From Acididesulfobacillus acetoxydans (GTDB taxonomy: Bacteria > Bacillota > Desulfitobacteriia > Desulfitobacteriales > Desulfitobacteriaceae): a stretch of DNA of 64,000 bases. Positions 1 to 8,866 of the stretch are shown here, one piece after another. The notes under the pieces are model-generated. The model was not told the DNA's origin. It was given only the letters and a program-made list of their open reading frames with translations, and did no database searches. The stretch lies in the NCBI RefSeq assembly GCF_900016645.1, contig NZ_CDGJ01000027.1; one strand, 5' to 3'. Each line of letters begins with the position of its first letter. The stretch's first letter is position 1. The translations under genes were made by a program, and so were the position numbers.

Positions 1-1302
1 GCTTCCTATGCCAATATTCTCCTCCAACATAATTTAGGGGCTTTGAGTGAGCCAAGGGAGCGCTCCCTGGCGACGGTACTCGTCAATGGCTGTTTAAAGC
101 ACCGGCTCACCCTGGATTATGCCTTGCGCCTGCACCTGCGCAAACCCATGTCGAGTTTGCCGGTGCGGGTCCGCCAAATTCTGCGCCTCGGGGCTTTCCA
201 GCTTCTCTATTTGGATAAAATTCCGGGGGCCGTGGCGGTCAACGAGAGCGTCGAACTGGCCAAGACCTCGGAGCCCAAGTTTACGGCTCTGTTGAACGGC
301 GTTCTGCGCCGGGTTATGGAAACGGGCTGGGACTTGCCGTGGCCGGAGGCCGCGAGGGAGCCGGTACGCTATTTGTCAGTGCGCCATTCACACCCTGACT
401 GGCTGGTGCGCCGCTGGTGGAAACGCTGGGGGTTTACGGAAACGGAGGAGCTGCTGCGCCTCGATAACGAGCCGGCTCCGCTTTGGATCCGGGCCAATGT
501 TTTAAGAACCGACCGGGAAGGGTTGCGGGAACGGCTGCTTCTGGAAGGAGTGGCGGCAGAACCGGGGGAGCGGGTTCCGGAAAGTCTGCGCGTCTCTGGC
601 CTGGGGGCTTTGGCTGAGCTGGCCGCGTTCAGGGAGGGTCTTTTCACGGTTCAGGATGAGAGCTCGCAGATGGTAGCCCACGTGTTGCGGCCGCAGAGCG
701 GGGATGCGGTTCTCGACGCCTGCAGTGCGCCGGGCGGAAAAACGACTCACCTGGCGGAATTCATGCACAATACCGGTTCTATCTCGGCTTTTGACCGGCA
801 TGAAGGTAAACTCCGGCTGGTGGAGGAACTGGCCGGGCGCCTCGGCATCTCCATCATTCACACCTATCCGGGGGATGCGCGCGAGCTGAGCGGCGTGGAG
901 GATGAATCTCAGGACGGGGTGCTGGTGGACGCGCCCTGTTCCGGCTTGGGGATCCTCAGGCGCAAGGCGGATTTGCGCTGGCGCAAGGAGGAGAAGGACA
1001 TAGAGGCTCTGCCACAGCTTCAGCTTGCCATCCTGGAGAGAGCCGCGGCCAAAGTGAGGCCCGGAGGAACGTTGGTCTACTCGACTTGTACCGTGGAGCC
1101 GGAGGAAAACTTTGAGGTGGTCAAAGCGTTCCGCTCCGCTCACGCGGAGTTTGTTCCTGCCGACTTGGCGGAGAGGCTGCCTTTTTCGTTGTCAGATCCG
1201 CGGGACCGGCGTCAGGCGGAGAAGGGAATGTTGCAGCTCTTACCGCAGAGGCACGGGACGGACGGATTTTTCCTGGCGCAATTTACCAGGCGGGAAGTTT
1301 AG
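1..1302 (+). CDS. rsmB: 16S rRNA (cytosine-C5) methyltransferase RsmB, 5' end missing
   Basis: The frame is open from base 1, so the N-terminus lies before the window. RsmB methylates C967 of 16S rRNA with SAM. The first ~140 residues match the NusB-like RNA-binding domain (basic, with RDRxLAT-like 'RSLATVLVNG'). The catalytic domain shows the SAM loop DACSAPGGKTTHLA (near base 710), DAPCSGLGILRRK (near 928) and the motif with the catalytic cysteine, YSTCTVEPEENF (near 1079). The gene is followed 27 bases later by rlmN, another rRNA methyltransferase, as in the Bacillus sun-rlmN-prpC-prkC order. Nothing in the visible part is broken. Confidence 0.95.
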   Translation, partial: ASYANILLQHNLGALSEPRERSLATVLVNGCLKHRLTLDYALRLHLRKPMSSLPVRVRQILRLGAFQLLYLDKIPGAVAVNESVELAKTSEPKFTALLNGVLRRVMETGWDLPWPEAAREPVRYLSVRHSHPDWLVRRWWKRWGFTETEELLRLDNEPAPLWIRANVLRTDREGLRERLLLEGVAAEPGERVPESLRVSGLGALAELAAFREGLFTVQDESSQMVAHVLRPQSGDAVLDACSAPGGKTTHLAEFMHNTGSISAFDRHEGKLRLVEELAGRLGISIIHTYPGDARELSGVEDESQDGVLVDAPCSGLGILRRKADLRWRKEEKDIEALPQLQLAILERAAAKVRPGGTLVYSTCTVEPEENFEVVKAFRSAHAEFVPADLAERLPFSLSDPRDRRQAEKGMLQLLPQRHGTDGFFLAQFTRREV

Positions 1303-1329
1303 AACGCTGGCGATTAGGTGAATAATACT

Positions 1330-2421
1330 ATGGAACGACAAGAACCGCTGGGCTGTGACCATACTATGGAACAACAAGAAGCGCGTGGCTGCAAAGAAGA
1401 AGAACTGGGGAAAATGTGTCTGGCCAACGGTCTGGCGCGTTTTCGGGGCAGTCAGGTCTTCCGCTGGGTTCAGGAACGCGCTGTGCGATCTTGGGCGGAA
1501 ATGACGAACATCAAAGAAGCGGACAGGAAACTTTTGAGCGCCGTCCTGACTTTGCGGCCCTTGGAGCTGCTCAGGGAGCAGAGATCGCGCGACGGGACCC
1601 GGAAGTATCTTTTCGGCCTGGCAGACGGGGAGAGTATTGAATGTGTGCTCATGGATTATGAGCGCCGGCGGGCGCGGGACAGGCACACAGTTTGCGTTTC
1701 TACTCAGGTGGGGTGCCCGGTGGGCTGCGCCTTTTGCGCTACCGGTCTCGGCGGTTTCCGCCGCAATCTGACAGCGGGGGAGATCACGGGTCAGGTTCTG
1801 GAGCTGACCCGTAATCTCCGGCGGGAGGACGAGGGTTTTCAAGTGACCAATGTGGTTTTCATGGGGATGGGGGAGCCTTTCCTGAATTATGGGGCGGTGT
1901 TAAGAGCCATCGAGGTTTTGAACAGTCCTCAGGGGCAGAATATAGGCATGAGGAGGATGACGATCTCGACGAGCGGGGTGGTGCCCGGGATCCGGCGGTT
2001 GGCCCGGGACAATGCCCAGGTGGGATTAGCCGTCTCTCTGCATGCGGGGACCGATGCGGTGAGGGATGTCCTGGTGCCGATGAACCGGCGCTATCCTTTG
2101 GCGGAGCTGCTTGGGGCCTGCCGGGAATACGGCGAAATCAGCGGCCGCCGGATTACTTTTGAGGTGGCCTTGACGGAAAAAACGGCCAATGAACAGGAGG
2201 CATCTGCAGTGGCCAAACTTTTGCGAGGAATGTTGGCACATGTTAACCTGATCCCGGTCAACCCGGTGGCGGAGACAGGAATCAAACGGCCGGCGGAGAA
2301 GCGGGTGGCGGAGTTCGCCGGCATCCTGGCCGAGGCGGGAATCCCGGTCAGCGTCCGGGAGGAACGCGGGACAGATATTGAAGCGGCGTGTGGTCAACTG
2401 AGGCGGCGTTATGGGGAGTGA
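1330..2421 (+). CDS. rlmN: 23S rRNA/tRNA adenine-C2 methyltransferase RlmN
   Basis: Radical-SAM enzyme that makes 2-methyladenosine in 23S rRNA (A2503) and some tRNAs. The CxxxCxxC cluster motif reads CPVGCAFCATG. GMGEPFLN and the C-terminal cysteine in EAACGQLRRR, which carries the methyl intermediate, are present. The start is ambiguous: GTG at 1318, ATG at 1330 (chosen; AGGTGA lies ~9 bases upstream) or ATG at 1366. The N-terminus carries two copies of a 12-residue unit, TMERQEPLGCDH and TMEQQEARGCKE, encoded by a 36-bp tandem duplication; this is not part of the family fold. The 3' end overlaps the next gene region, suggesting translational coupling. Confidence 0.94.
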   Translation: MERQEPLGCDHTMEQQEARGCKEEELGKMCLANGLARFRGSQVFRWVQERAVRSWAEMTNIKEADRKLLSAVLTLRPLELLREQRSRDGTRKYLFGLADGESIECVLMDYERRRARDRHTVCVSTQVGCPVGCAFCATGLGGFRRNLTAGEITGQVLELTRNLRREDEGFQVTNVVFMGMGEPFLNYGAVLRAIEVLNSPQGQNIGMRRMTISTSGVVPGIRRLARDNAQVGLAVSLHAGTDAVRDVLVPMNRRYPLAELLGACREYGEISGRRITFEVALTEKTANEQEASAVAKLLRGMLAHVNLIPVNPVAETGIKRPAEKRVAEFAGILAEAGIPVSVREERGTDIEAACGQLRRRYGE

Positions 2422-2428
2422 AACGGAA

Positions 2429-3208
2429 ATGAGTCTGCTGGCTCGTTTTGAAGCGGTAGCGGAGAAACTGTTTACCGGAGCGTTCAAGAAGAACTCTGCC
2501 CGCTTGCAGCCGGTCGAGATCGCCAAAGAACTGGTCAAAGTGATGTTAAAACACAAACAGGTCAGCGTTTCAGCCGTATATGTGCCCAATGTCTACCGGG
2601 TTTTTCTTCATTCCGGCGACTGGAGCCCTTTGGCGACTTTCGGCGACGCACTTTTACTGGAACTCTCAAAATATCTGTACCAGGAAGGGGAGAAGTACGG
2701 TTGTACCTTTCTGACTAAACCTGCCATTGAACTGCATGAGGATGATACGGTGACCCCGCGCGAAATGTTTATCGAAGCTGACTTCGATGATTCAATTGTC
2801 GTAGATTGGGGAGATGAGGCGCCTGAAGCGGACGAGGAAGAAGACTGGCGCGAACAAACAAGTATTTTCCGGGAAGAAGTCAAGACAAACTTGCCTTCAG
2901 CCGCTCAACCCGGCAGGAATCCGGCTTATTATCTCGAAGTAATTGAGGGACCGGATGCTACCCAGATTTTCCCTGTGCCCCCGGAGGTGTTTTATCTGGG
3001 GCGCCATTCGCAGTGCCAAATCGTCCTGCACGATCCGGAGGTTTCCAGGAGGCACCTTAAGGTGACGGAGGAGGAGCAAGGCTGGCTGCTGGATGATCTG
3101 GGCAGTACGAACGGGACTTGGGTGAACGGCGAAAGGATCACGCGGCGGCTGGTCACGCCCGGGGAAAAGATTCGTCTCGGGCAAACGGTCGTCGTGATTC
3201 ATCGCTAG
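2429..3208 (+). CDS. fhaA: FhaA-type protein: DUF3662 plus C-terminal FHA domain
   Basis: Phosphothreonine-binding adaptor expected to read marks set by the PASTA kinase encoded downstream. Residues ~1-125 match the DUF3662 domain found at the N-terminus of mycobacterial FhaA (starts MSLLARFEAVAEKLF). Then comes an acidic linker (DEAPEADEEEDW) and an FHA domain (~170-258) with GRHSQCQIVL, SRRHLKV and DLGSTNGTWVNGERI, which includes the phosphopeptide-binding Arg, Ser and Asn positions. The ATG at 2429 was chosen over 2411 because GGGGAG sits at normal distance and the DUF begins there. No membrane segment is visible, so it is probably cytosolic. Confidence 0.9.
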   Translation: MSLLARFEAVAEKLFTGAFKKNSARLQPVEIAKELVKVMLKHKQVSVSAVYVPNVYRVFLHSGDWSPLATFGDALLLELSKYLYQEGEKYGCTFLTKPAIELHEDDTVTPREMFIEADFDDSIVVDWGDEAPEADEEEDWREQTSIFREEVKTNLPSAAQPGRNPAYYLEVIEGPDATQIFPVPPEVFYLGRHSQCQIVLHDPEVSRRHLKVTEEEQGWLLDDLGSTNGTWVNGERITRRLVTPGEKIRLGQTVVVIHR

Positions 3209-3236
3209 CTGGTCAAAGAATTCCCGGAGGTAGGAT

Positions 3237-3689
3237 ATGCAAGCCATTCTTATCATTGGGCGGCTCCTGTTTGTGGCCCTGATTTATCTTTTTCTCTTCC
3301 GCATTTTGACGGTCTTAATTGCCGATTTACAGGTCAAAGGGCTGTTCCGTCCGCGCGAAAAGGAATTTGGGCAGTTGGAGGTGCTCAACGGTACGGAGAC
3401 TCTGCCGAAAGGGAGGCGTTTCCGGGTCGACAACCGGGGGTTAAGCGTGGGGCGCGGTAAAAACAACGACATTATCATGCCGGATCATTTTGTTTCTCTC
3501 GACCATGCCGTTTTTCGCCGGCAGAAGGGGGTGACAATGCTGGAGGATCTGGGCAGTACGAACGGGACCTGGGTGAACGGAGAACGTATTAATTCCCCCG
3601 TACAGCTCGTTATTGGGGATTATGTGAAAATAGGAAGTATTACGTTCCAATACACGAGGTGGCAAAATGAGAATTCTAAGTTGCAGTGA
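3237..3689 (+). CDS. fhaB: FhaB-type membrane-anchored FHA protein
   Basis: A 150-residue protein with one N-terminal membrane segment (residues ~3-30, ILIIGRLLFVALIYLFLF), a short charged linker and one FHA domain (~65-145) with VGRGKNNDI, SLDHAVF and DLGSTNGTWVNGERI. This is the architecture of mycobacterial FhaB/FipA, which binds phosphothreonine on kinase and division proteins at the membrane. The start ATG follows a good GGAGG. The 3' end overlaps the phosphatase gene by 23 bases. The FHA core is nearly identical to that of the neighbouring FhaA over DLGSTNGTWVNGER, so the two may have arisen by duplication. Confidence 0.9.
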   Translation: MQAILIIGRLLFVALIYLFLFRILTVLIADLQVKGLFRPREKEFGQLEVLNGTETLPKGRRFRVDNRGLSVGRGKNNDIIMPDHFVSLDHAVFRRQKGVTMLEDLGSTNGTWVNGERINSPVQLVIGDYVKIGSITFQYTRWQNENSKLQ

Positions 3690-4386
3690 AACCGGCCTTG
3701 TGCGCAAAAACAATGAAGACGCTTATCTCATTCTCCAAGACCGCGGTCTTCTGGCCGTGGCGGACGGGATGGGCGGGCATCTGGCGGGAGAGGTCGCGGC
3801 CAGAATGGCTTTGGCCCAGCTGGCCAAGTCTGCGGCCGAGTTGGACACCCTTGAGCGGGATACTCTCGGCGATTGGCTGCAGCGGAGTTTAACCGAAGCG
3901 AACAGGGTGGTGTACGCGTCTTCCCTTGCCAGCCCGGAGAGAAGGGGGATGGGCACTACTCTGACGGCCCTTCTCATTCTGAGACAAGAGGTTCTCATCG
4001 GGCATGTGGGAGACAGCCGGGCTTATTTGTGGCGGGGCGGTGAACTCATAGCCCTGACAGATGATCATTCATTGGTAGGTGAGCTTTTGCGCCTGGGGCA
4101 GATTTCACCGGAGGAGGCGGAGAAGCATCCGAAACGCAACATGATCATGCGGGCCGTAGGCGCGGCCGAAGAGATCGAGATTGACCTGCGCAAGGTTGAA
4201 ACGCAGGCCCGGGACGTGTTCTTTCTCTGCACGGACGGGTTTTCCGACGTGGTGAAGGCGGAAGAAGTGCGTGACGAACTGGGGGCGGAACGTTCCTGGG
4301 AGGGCCATTTGGAAGCCTTGCGCCGGCTGGTGCTGGAGCGGGGCGCCCCGGACAACTTCACGCTGCTCTGCTGTGTTTTAGACTAG
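3667..4386 (+). CDS. prpC: PP2C-family protein serine/threonine phosphatase
   Basis: Stp/PrpC/PstP-type metal-dependent phosphatase that reverses phosphorylation by the PASTA kinase. The PP2C motifs are complete: ADGMGGH (metal-binding Asp), GMGTTLTALL, HVGDSRAYLWR, LTDDHSLVGELLR, FFLCTDGFSDVV and GAPDNFTLL. Its 239 residues are the normal size for soluble bacterial forms; there is no C-terminal membrane segment, unlike mycobacterial PstP. It overlaps the 3' end of the FHA gene and lies just before the wall-synthesis pair, so it is probably cotranscribed with both. Confidence 0.95.
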   Translation: MRILSCSETGLVRKNNEDAYLILQDRGLLAVADGMGGHLAGEVAARMALAQLAKSAAELDTLERDTLGDWLQRSLTEANRVVYASSLASPERRGMGTTLTALLILRQEVLIGHVGDSRAYLWRGGELIALTDDHSLVGELLRLGQISPEEAEKHPKRNMIMRAVGAAEEIEIDLRKVETQARDVFFLCTDGFSDVVKAEEVRDELGAERSWEGHLEALRRLVLERGAPDNFTLLCCVLD

Positions 4387-4467
4387 GGACGGTTTTTGTG
4401 CCGGGGCTTTCACGGCTGCGCAAGAAACAAGAGCCCGTTTCCCCGCTGGGATGAAAAAGTGAGGGTT

Positions 4468-5751
4468 ATGAAAACGAAATTCAGCTTGCGGTTGATCATA
4501 TTTGCTATATTGTGGCTGGGGCTGGGTGTGTTGCACTTGGAAGGAAAGCTGGACCCGCGTCTGCTCGGGCCGGCGGGGGCGTTTACTTTGCTGATGGCGG
4601 CGGGGGCCGTTCTGGAACGAGTGACCCGCTACCGGGGTGACCCCTTTATCCTGCCGACGGTGGAGGCTATTGTCAGTGTGGGGGTTGTCTTCTTGGCCCG
4701 GATCCGTCCGGATCTGGCTTTGCATCAACTGTGGTGGGCGATGGCCGGTTTAGTGCTTTATTATCTTTTGCTCTGGGGCCTGCGGGATTACCGGCGTCTG
4801 GGCAATCTTCAGTACTTCTGGGGTTTGGCGGCCGTGGGGCTTCTGGTCGTTACGCTCTTGTTCGGTGTGACTTCCGGCGGGGCGACCAGCTGGCTGCGCT
4901 TGGGTCCCTTTACGGTGGAGCCCGAAGAATTGGTCAAAGTGGCTCTGCTCCTGTTCTTGGCGTCTTATCTGGGAGAGCATGAGACCCTATTGCGGGTAGG
5001 GACTGTTCAGATAGGGAGGATGTCCGTCCCGGATGTCCGGACGCTCGGCCCCTTTCTGCTGATGGCGGCTTTTTCCCTGGGTCTCTTGGCGGCTCAGAAA
5101 AGTTTGGGCACGGCTCTGGTGTTTTATGCTCTTTTTGTCCTGCTGCTCTATGCGGTGACGGATCGGGCTCTCTACCTGGGGGTCTCCATTCCCGTCTTTC
5201 TCCTGACCGGTTGGCTGGGGTACACCCTTTTCGGGCATGTCCGGGTCAGGGTGGAAGCCTGGCTCAATCCTTGGCGGGATATTGCGGGGGGCGGGTACCA
5301 GATTGCCCAGTCCTTGTTTGCCATAGCCGGGGGCGGGGTGCTGGGGACGGGGCTGGGGAACGGAATCGCGGCCTTTCAGGTTCCCGCGGTCAGCACGGAT
5401 TTCATTTTCGCGGCGATTGCCGAAGAGTTGGGATTTGTGGGAGCCATGGCCGTCATCTGTCTGTTTTTGATCGTGGTTCTCAGGGCTTTTTCGATCAGTA
5501 TGAAGACTTCGGACCATTTCGGTCAGATTTTGGCGGCAGGGATCGGGATCCTCATCGGCACGGAATCCCTGGTAATTTTGACCGGGGTGACGAAGCTCTT
5601 GCCGTTGACCGGGATTCCGTTACCTTGGATTAGCTATGGGGGCAGTTCCATGCTCGTGCATTTTCTGCTGCTCGGGCTGTTGAGCCGTATTTCGCAGGCG
5701 GAAAGCAAAAACTCCCTGGCCGAGGCCAAAGGGAGGGAGTATGCCACATGA
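4468..5751 (+). CDS. rodA: RodA/FtsW/SpoVE-family SEDS glycosyltransferase
   Basis: Polytopic peptidoglycan polymerase of the SEDS family that works with the class B PBP encoded next. Family landmarks are EPEELVKVALLLFLASYL, the WLNPWRD loop, GGGVLGTGLGNG, STDFIFAAIAEELGF and the C-terminal GIPLPWISYGGSSM. About 427 residues with several extra N-terminal hydrophobic segments, so it resembles the actinobacterial RodA that sits between pstP and pbpA more than short Bacillus RodA. The start is placed at ATG 4468 after GTGAGGG; GTG 4459 or TTG 4396 are less likely. The stop overlaps the start of pbpA (ATGATG). RodA versus FtsW cannot be settled from sequence; position favours RodA. Confidence 0.88.
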   Translation: MKTKFSLRLIIFAILWLGLGVLHLEGKLDPRLLGPAGAFTLLMAAGAVLERVTRYRGDPFILPTVEAIVSVGVVFLARIRPDLALHQLWWAMAGLVLYYLLLWGLRDYRRLGNLQYFWGLAAVGLLVVTLLFGVTSGGATSWLRLGPFTVEPEELVKVALLLFLASYLGEHETLLRVGTVQIGRMSVPDVRTLGPFLLMAAFSLGLLAAQKSLGTALVFYALFVLLLYAVTDRALYLGVSIPVFLLTGWLGYTLFGHVRVRVEAWLNPWRDIAGGGYQIAQSLFAIAGGGVLGTGLGNGIAAFQVPAVSTDFIFAAIAEELGFVGAMAVICLFLIVVLRAFSISMKTSDHFGQILAAGIGILIGTESLVILTGVTKLLPLTGIPLPWISYGGSSMLVHFLLLGLLSRISQAESKNSLAEAKGREYAT

Positions 5752-7154
5752 TGCACGGCCTGCGGCGGGTGGCTTTAGGTTTGGCCTTCAGTTTTTTGAC
5801 CCTCGGCTTGGGGCTGGTTTACTGGCAGGTGGTCCGCTCTCAGGTGTTGTTGGAGAATCCGGCCAACCGGCGTCTTATCGTTTTGGAGCAGAGGATTGAA
5901 CGGGGAGGAATTTTCGATCGCAACGGCGAAATATTAGCTCAGACTGTGCTTAAGGCGGGACAAAAGGTGCGGGTTTATCCCAAAGGCGCTGAGTTTGAGC
6001 CTGCGGTAGGTTATGCCACCCTTTTGCACGGGTCTGCCGGCCTGGAAGGAGCTTTGGCGGATTGGCTTCTGGGGATGCGGAACGAAACCTTGACGCAGCA
6101 GGTTCGGCGGATATTTCAACTTCCCCGTCGGGGAGACGATGTGGTTCTGACCTTGGACGGCAAGCTGCAGCAGATTGCTTATGACGGCTTGCAAGGGAAA
6201 GCCGGGGCGGCGGTGGCTATTGATCCGCGCAACGGGCAGGTTCTGGCTTTGGCCAGTCGGCCCAGCTTTGATCCGAATGATCTTGACCGCAATTGGCCGG
6301 CGATTGTCTCGCAGAGCGGCAGCCCTTTGAGCAATCATGCCTTTTCCCTCTTTCCGCCGGGTTCCACTTTCAAGGTTGTGACGTCTCTGGATCTGTTCAG
6401 GGCCGGACTGAATACATCTCAACTCTACGATTGCACCGGCCAAACGATTATTGACGGGCAATATATTCCGGAGCAAAATCATGAGGCCCACGGCTGGGTG
6501 AATTACAATCTGGCTTTGGCCGATTCCTGCAATACTTATTTTGCGACTTTTGCCAATCAGGCCGGTCCGGCCAGCTTTTTGGCCGCGGCTAAAGCTTTTG
6601 GTTTCGGACAGAAGATACCTCTGGAATTGGATGTGCCTATGAGCAGACTGACCAATCAGGCGGCCCTGCCGGCGAAGCTGCCGGAGTCCCTTCTCCCGTC
6701 CAGTGCTTTCGGTCAGGGTCAGGTCATGGTGAGTCCTTTTCATATGGCACTGATTACCGCCTGCATTGCCGACCATGGGGTGATGATGAAACCTCACCTG
6801 GTGGACCGGGTTTTGGCTCCGGGGGGACAGGTTGTTTATACGGCGCCCACAGAACCTTGGTTACAGGTCATGAGCAAAGAAGAGGCGGACAAGATCACCA
6901 GCGCCATGATCACGGCTGTCAACGAGGGCACGGCTGCTCCCGGAGCTTTGCCCGGCGTCCAAGTGGCGGCCAAGACCGGTTCGGCCGAACCGGGGGGCAA
7001 TGTCCCCACCCATGCCTGGTATATTGCCTTTGCCCCTGCGGATAAACCGACAATTGCGGTTGCAGTTCTTGTCCAGAACGGTGGGACGGGGGGAGGGGCA
7101 GCCGCCCCGATAGCCCGCCGGCTTATTGAAGCCGCATTAAGCGAAAGTAGGTGA
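5748..7154 (+). CDS. pbpA: Class B penicillin-binding protein (PbpA-like transpeptidase)
   Basis: Membrane-anchored peptidoglycan cross-linking enzyme. One N-terminal membrane segment (residues ~5-27), a short dimerisation region with RGGIFDRNGEILA, then the transpeptidase domain with the active-site serine in PGSTFKVV (SxxK), SCNTYF (SxN) and AAKTGSAEP (KTG). At 468 residues it is a small class B enzyme, like mycobacterial PbpA and without PASTA domains. It overlaps the SEDS gene upstream by 4 bases and the kinase gene downstream, indicating tight translational coupling of polymerase, transpeptidase and kinase. Confidence 0.92.
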   Translation: MMHGLRRVALGLAFSFLTLGLGLVYWQVVRSQVLLENPANRRLIVLEQRIERGGIFDRNGEILAQTVLKAGQKVRVYPKGAEFEPAVGYATLLHGSAGLEGALADWLLGMRNETLTQQVRRIFQLPRRGDDVVLTLDGKLQQIAYDGLQGKAGAAVAIDPRNGQVLALASRPSFDPNDLDRNWPAIVSQSGSPLSNHAFSLFPPGSTFKVVTSLDLFRAGLNTSQLYDCTGQTIIDGQYIPEQNHEAHGWVNYNLALADSCNTYFATFANQAGPASFLAAAKAFGFGQKIPLELDVPMSRLTNQAALPAKLPESLLPSSAFGQGQVMVSPFHMALITACIADHGVMMKPHLVDRVLAPGGQVVYTAPTEPWLQVMSKEEADKITSAMITAVNEGTAAPGALPGVQVAAKTGSAEPGGNVPTHAWYIAFAPADKPTIAVAVLVQNGGTGGGAAAPIARRLIEAALSESR

Positions 7155-8857
7155 AGAATGTGAGTAAAGTCTTCGGCGGGCGCTATGAAGTGATTGAACG
7201 CATCGGCGCAGGGGGTATGGCGATTGTCTATAAAGCCAAGGACCTGCTCCTCAACCGGATTGTCACCGTGAAGGTACTGCGCGAGCAGTTCCTCTCGGAT
7301 GAGGATTTTGTTAAGCGTTTCCGCCGCGAGGCCCAGTCCGCGGCCAGCTTGTCTCATCCGAACATTGTTTCCATTTATGATGTCGGCAAGGACGGGAATA
7401 TTGAATACATCGTCATGGAATACGTGGAGGGTCGCGATCTCAAGGAGATCATCCGTGAATTCGCGCCCTTATCCCCGGAGCAGGCGATTAACCTGACCCG
7501 CCAGATCGGTGAGGCTATCAGGCATGCGCATCAGCATCACATTATTCATCGGGATATTAAACCGCACAACATCCTGGTTACGGCGGAAGGGCGGGCCAAA
7601 GTCACGGATTTCGGTATTGCCCGGGCCGTGTCTGCCGCCACTGTCACCCACACCGGGGATATTGTCGGTTCTGTTCATTACCTTTCACCGGAGCAGGCCA
7701 AAGGGCTGCCCAGCGATGAACGGTCAGACCTCTATTCTCTCGGAATCATCCTGTATGAGCTCCTGACGGGAAAAGTACCCTATGATGGGGAGACGCCCAT
7801 TGCCGTAGCTTTGAAACACCTGCAAGAGGTGCCGCCCCGGCCCAGCCAGCTCAATCCGCGGGTGGGGCCGGACCTGGAAAATGTCATTATGCGGGCGATT
7901 GCTAAGCCGGCGGAACAGAGGTACGCCACAGCCGGGGATTTTCTGGCCGACTTGGAGAAAGTGCGTTCCGGCCAGCCGGTGCCTAAACCGGAAGAACCGA
8001 TGGATCTGGATGCGACCCAGGTCCATCGAGGGGTACGGCCCCTGACGGAAACGGCGGGCAGGATGAATTCGAACCCGGCGGAAGAACGGCCGGCGGAGAG
8101 CGCCGCGCCGGGAAGGCAGCGGAAGAAACGCCGGCGCTGGCCTTGGGTGGTGACGGCGATTGTCGTTCTGGCTTTGCTGGGCGCCGGGCTTTGGCTGCGC
8201 AGCTATCTGACAGTGGGCGACACCGTGGTTCCGTCGCTGGAAGGGAAGACCGTAAAGCAGGCGGAGGCTCTGCTGCAACAATACAAGCTGGTTTTGGGCC
8301 CTGATAATTCGGCGGAATACAGTGATACCGTGCCCAAAAACGAGATTATCAGCCAGGTGCCAGCCGCCAACTCTCCCGTCAAGATCGGGCATGAGGTGAC
8401 GGTGGTCGTGAGCAAGGGAGCGCAGTTGATGAAGTTCCCCAATCTGATTAACCCGCCCTTGAGCAAAGAAAATGCCCTCATCGCCATCGGCAATGCGAAT
8501 TTCACCGCGACTCCTACCATTACGGAGGTTCCCAGTTCAACCGTGCCGGCGGGAAGCGTGGTTGCTCAGGACCCGCCGCCTGATACGCTTTGGCACAAAG
8601 ACGGAAACATTCAGTTGACGATCAGCACGGGTCCCCAGGTGCAAACCATTTCCATGCCCAATGTGGTGGGAAAATCGGCGGCTGAGGCGGCCAAGATTCT
8701 CCAGGCGCATAATCTTACTCCCGTGACGGACAGCCAGGATTCCACTCAATATCCCAAAGGGATGGTGATCAAGACGAACCCGGCCGCCAATTCTCCGGTT
8801 CAACAGGGAGCGAACGTCACCATCACGGTTTCGCGCGGCCCCGGGCCGATAGGATAA
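7151..8857 (+). CDS. prkC: PASTA-domain serine/threonine kinase PrkC/PknB
   Basis: Transmembrane kinase that senses peptidoglycan fragments and phosphorylates division, wall and translation targets. The kinase domain (~10-275) has the G-loop IGAGGMAIVYKA, an ATP-binding lysine in VTVKVL, HRDIKPHNIL, TDFGIARA, and an activation loop rich in threonine (SAATVTHTGDIVGS). A juxtamembrane linker leads to one membrane helix (WPWVVTAIVVLALLGAGLWL, ~333-352) and three extracellular PASTA repeats, beginning near VVPSLEGKT, MKFPNLINP and ISMPNVVGKS. The second repeat is the most divergent. The GTG start overlaps the pbpA stop. Phosphatase, FHA readers and wall synthases are all in the same run of genes. 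Confidence 0.95.
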   Translation: MKNVSKVFGGRYEVIERIGAGGMAIVYKAKDLLLNRIVTVKVLREQFLSDEDFVKRFRREAQSAASLSHPNIVSIYDVGKDGNIEYIVMEYVEGRDLKEIIREFAPLSPEQAINLTRQIGEAIRHAHQHHIIHRDIKPHNILVTAEGRAKVTDFGIARAVSAATVTHTGDIVGSVHYLSPEQAKGLPSDERSDLYSLGIILYELLTGKVPYDGETPIAVALKHLQEVPPRPSQLNPRVGPDLENVIMRAIAKPAEQRYATAGDFLADLEKVRSGQPVPKPEEPMDLDATQVHRGVRPLTETAGRMNSNPAEERPAESAAPGRQRKKRRRWPWVVTAIVVLALLGAGLWLRSYLTVGDTVVPSLEGKTVKQAEALLQQYKLVLGPDNSAEYSDTVPKNEIISQVPAANSPVKIGHEVTVVVSKGAQLMKFPNLINPPLSKENALIAIGNANFTATPTITEVPSSTVPAGSVVAQDPPPDTLWHKDGNIQLTISTGPQVQTISMPNVVGKSAAEAAKILQAHNLTPVTDSQDSTQYPKGMVIKTNPAANSPVQQGANVTITVSRGPGPIG

Positions 8858-8866
8858 GGAGCCGAT

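Noticed and set aside
502..1143. Long open frame on the minus strand inside rsmB
   Set aside because: It is fully antisense to a gene with complete family motifs and has no recognisable protein features. Similar antisense frames inside smc, fabK, fakA and nuo genes were rejected for the same reason; they come from the high GC content.
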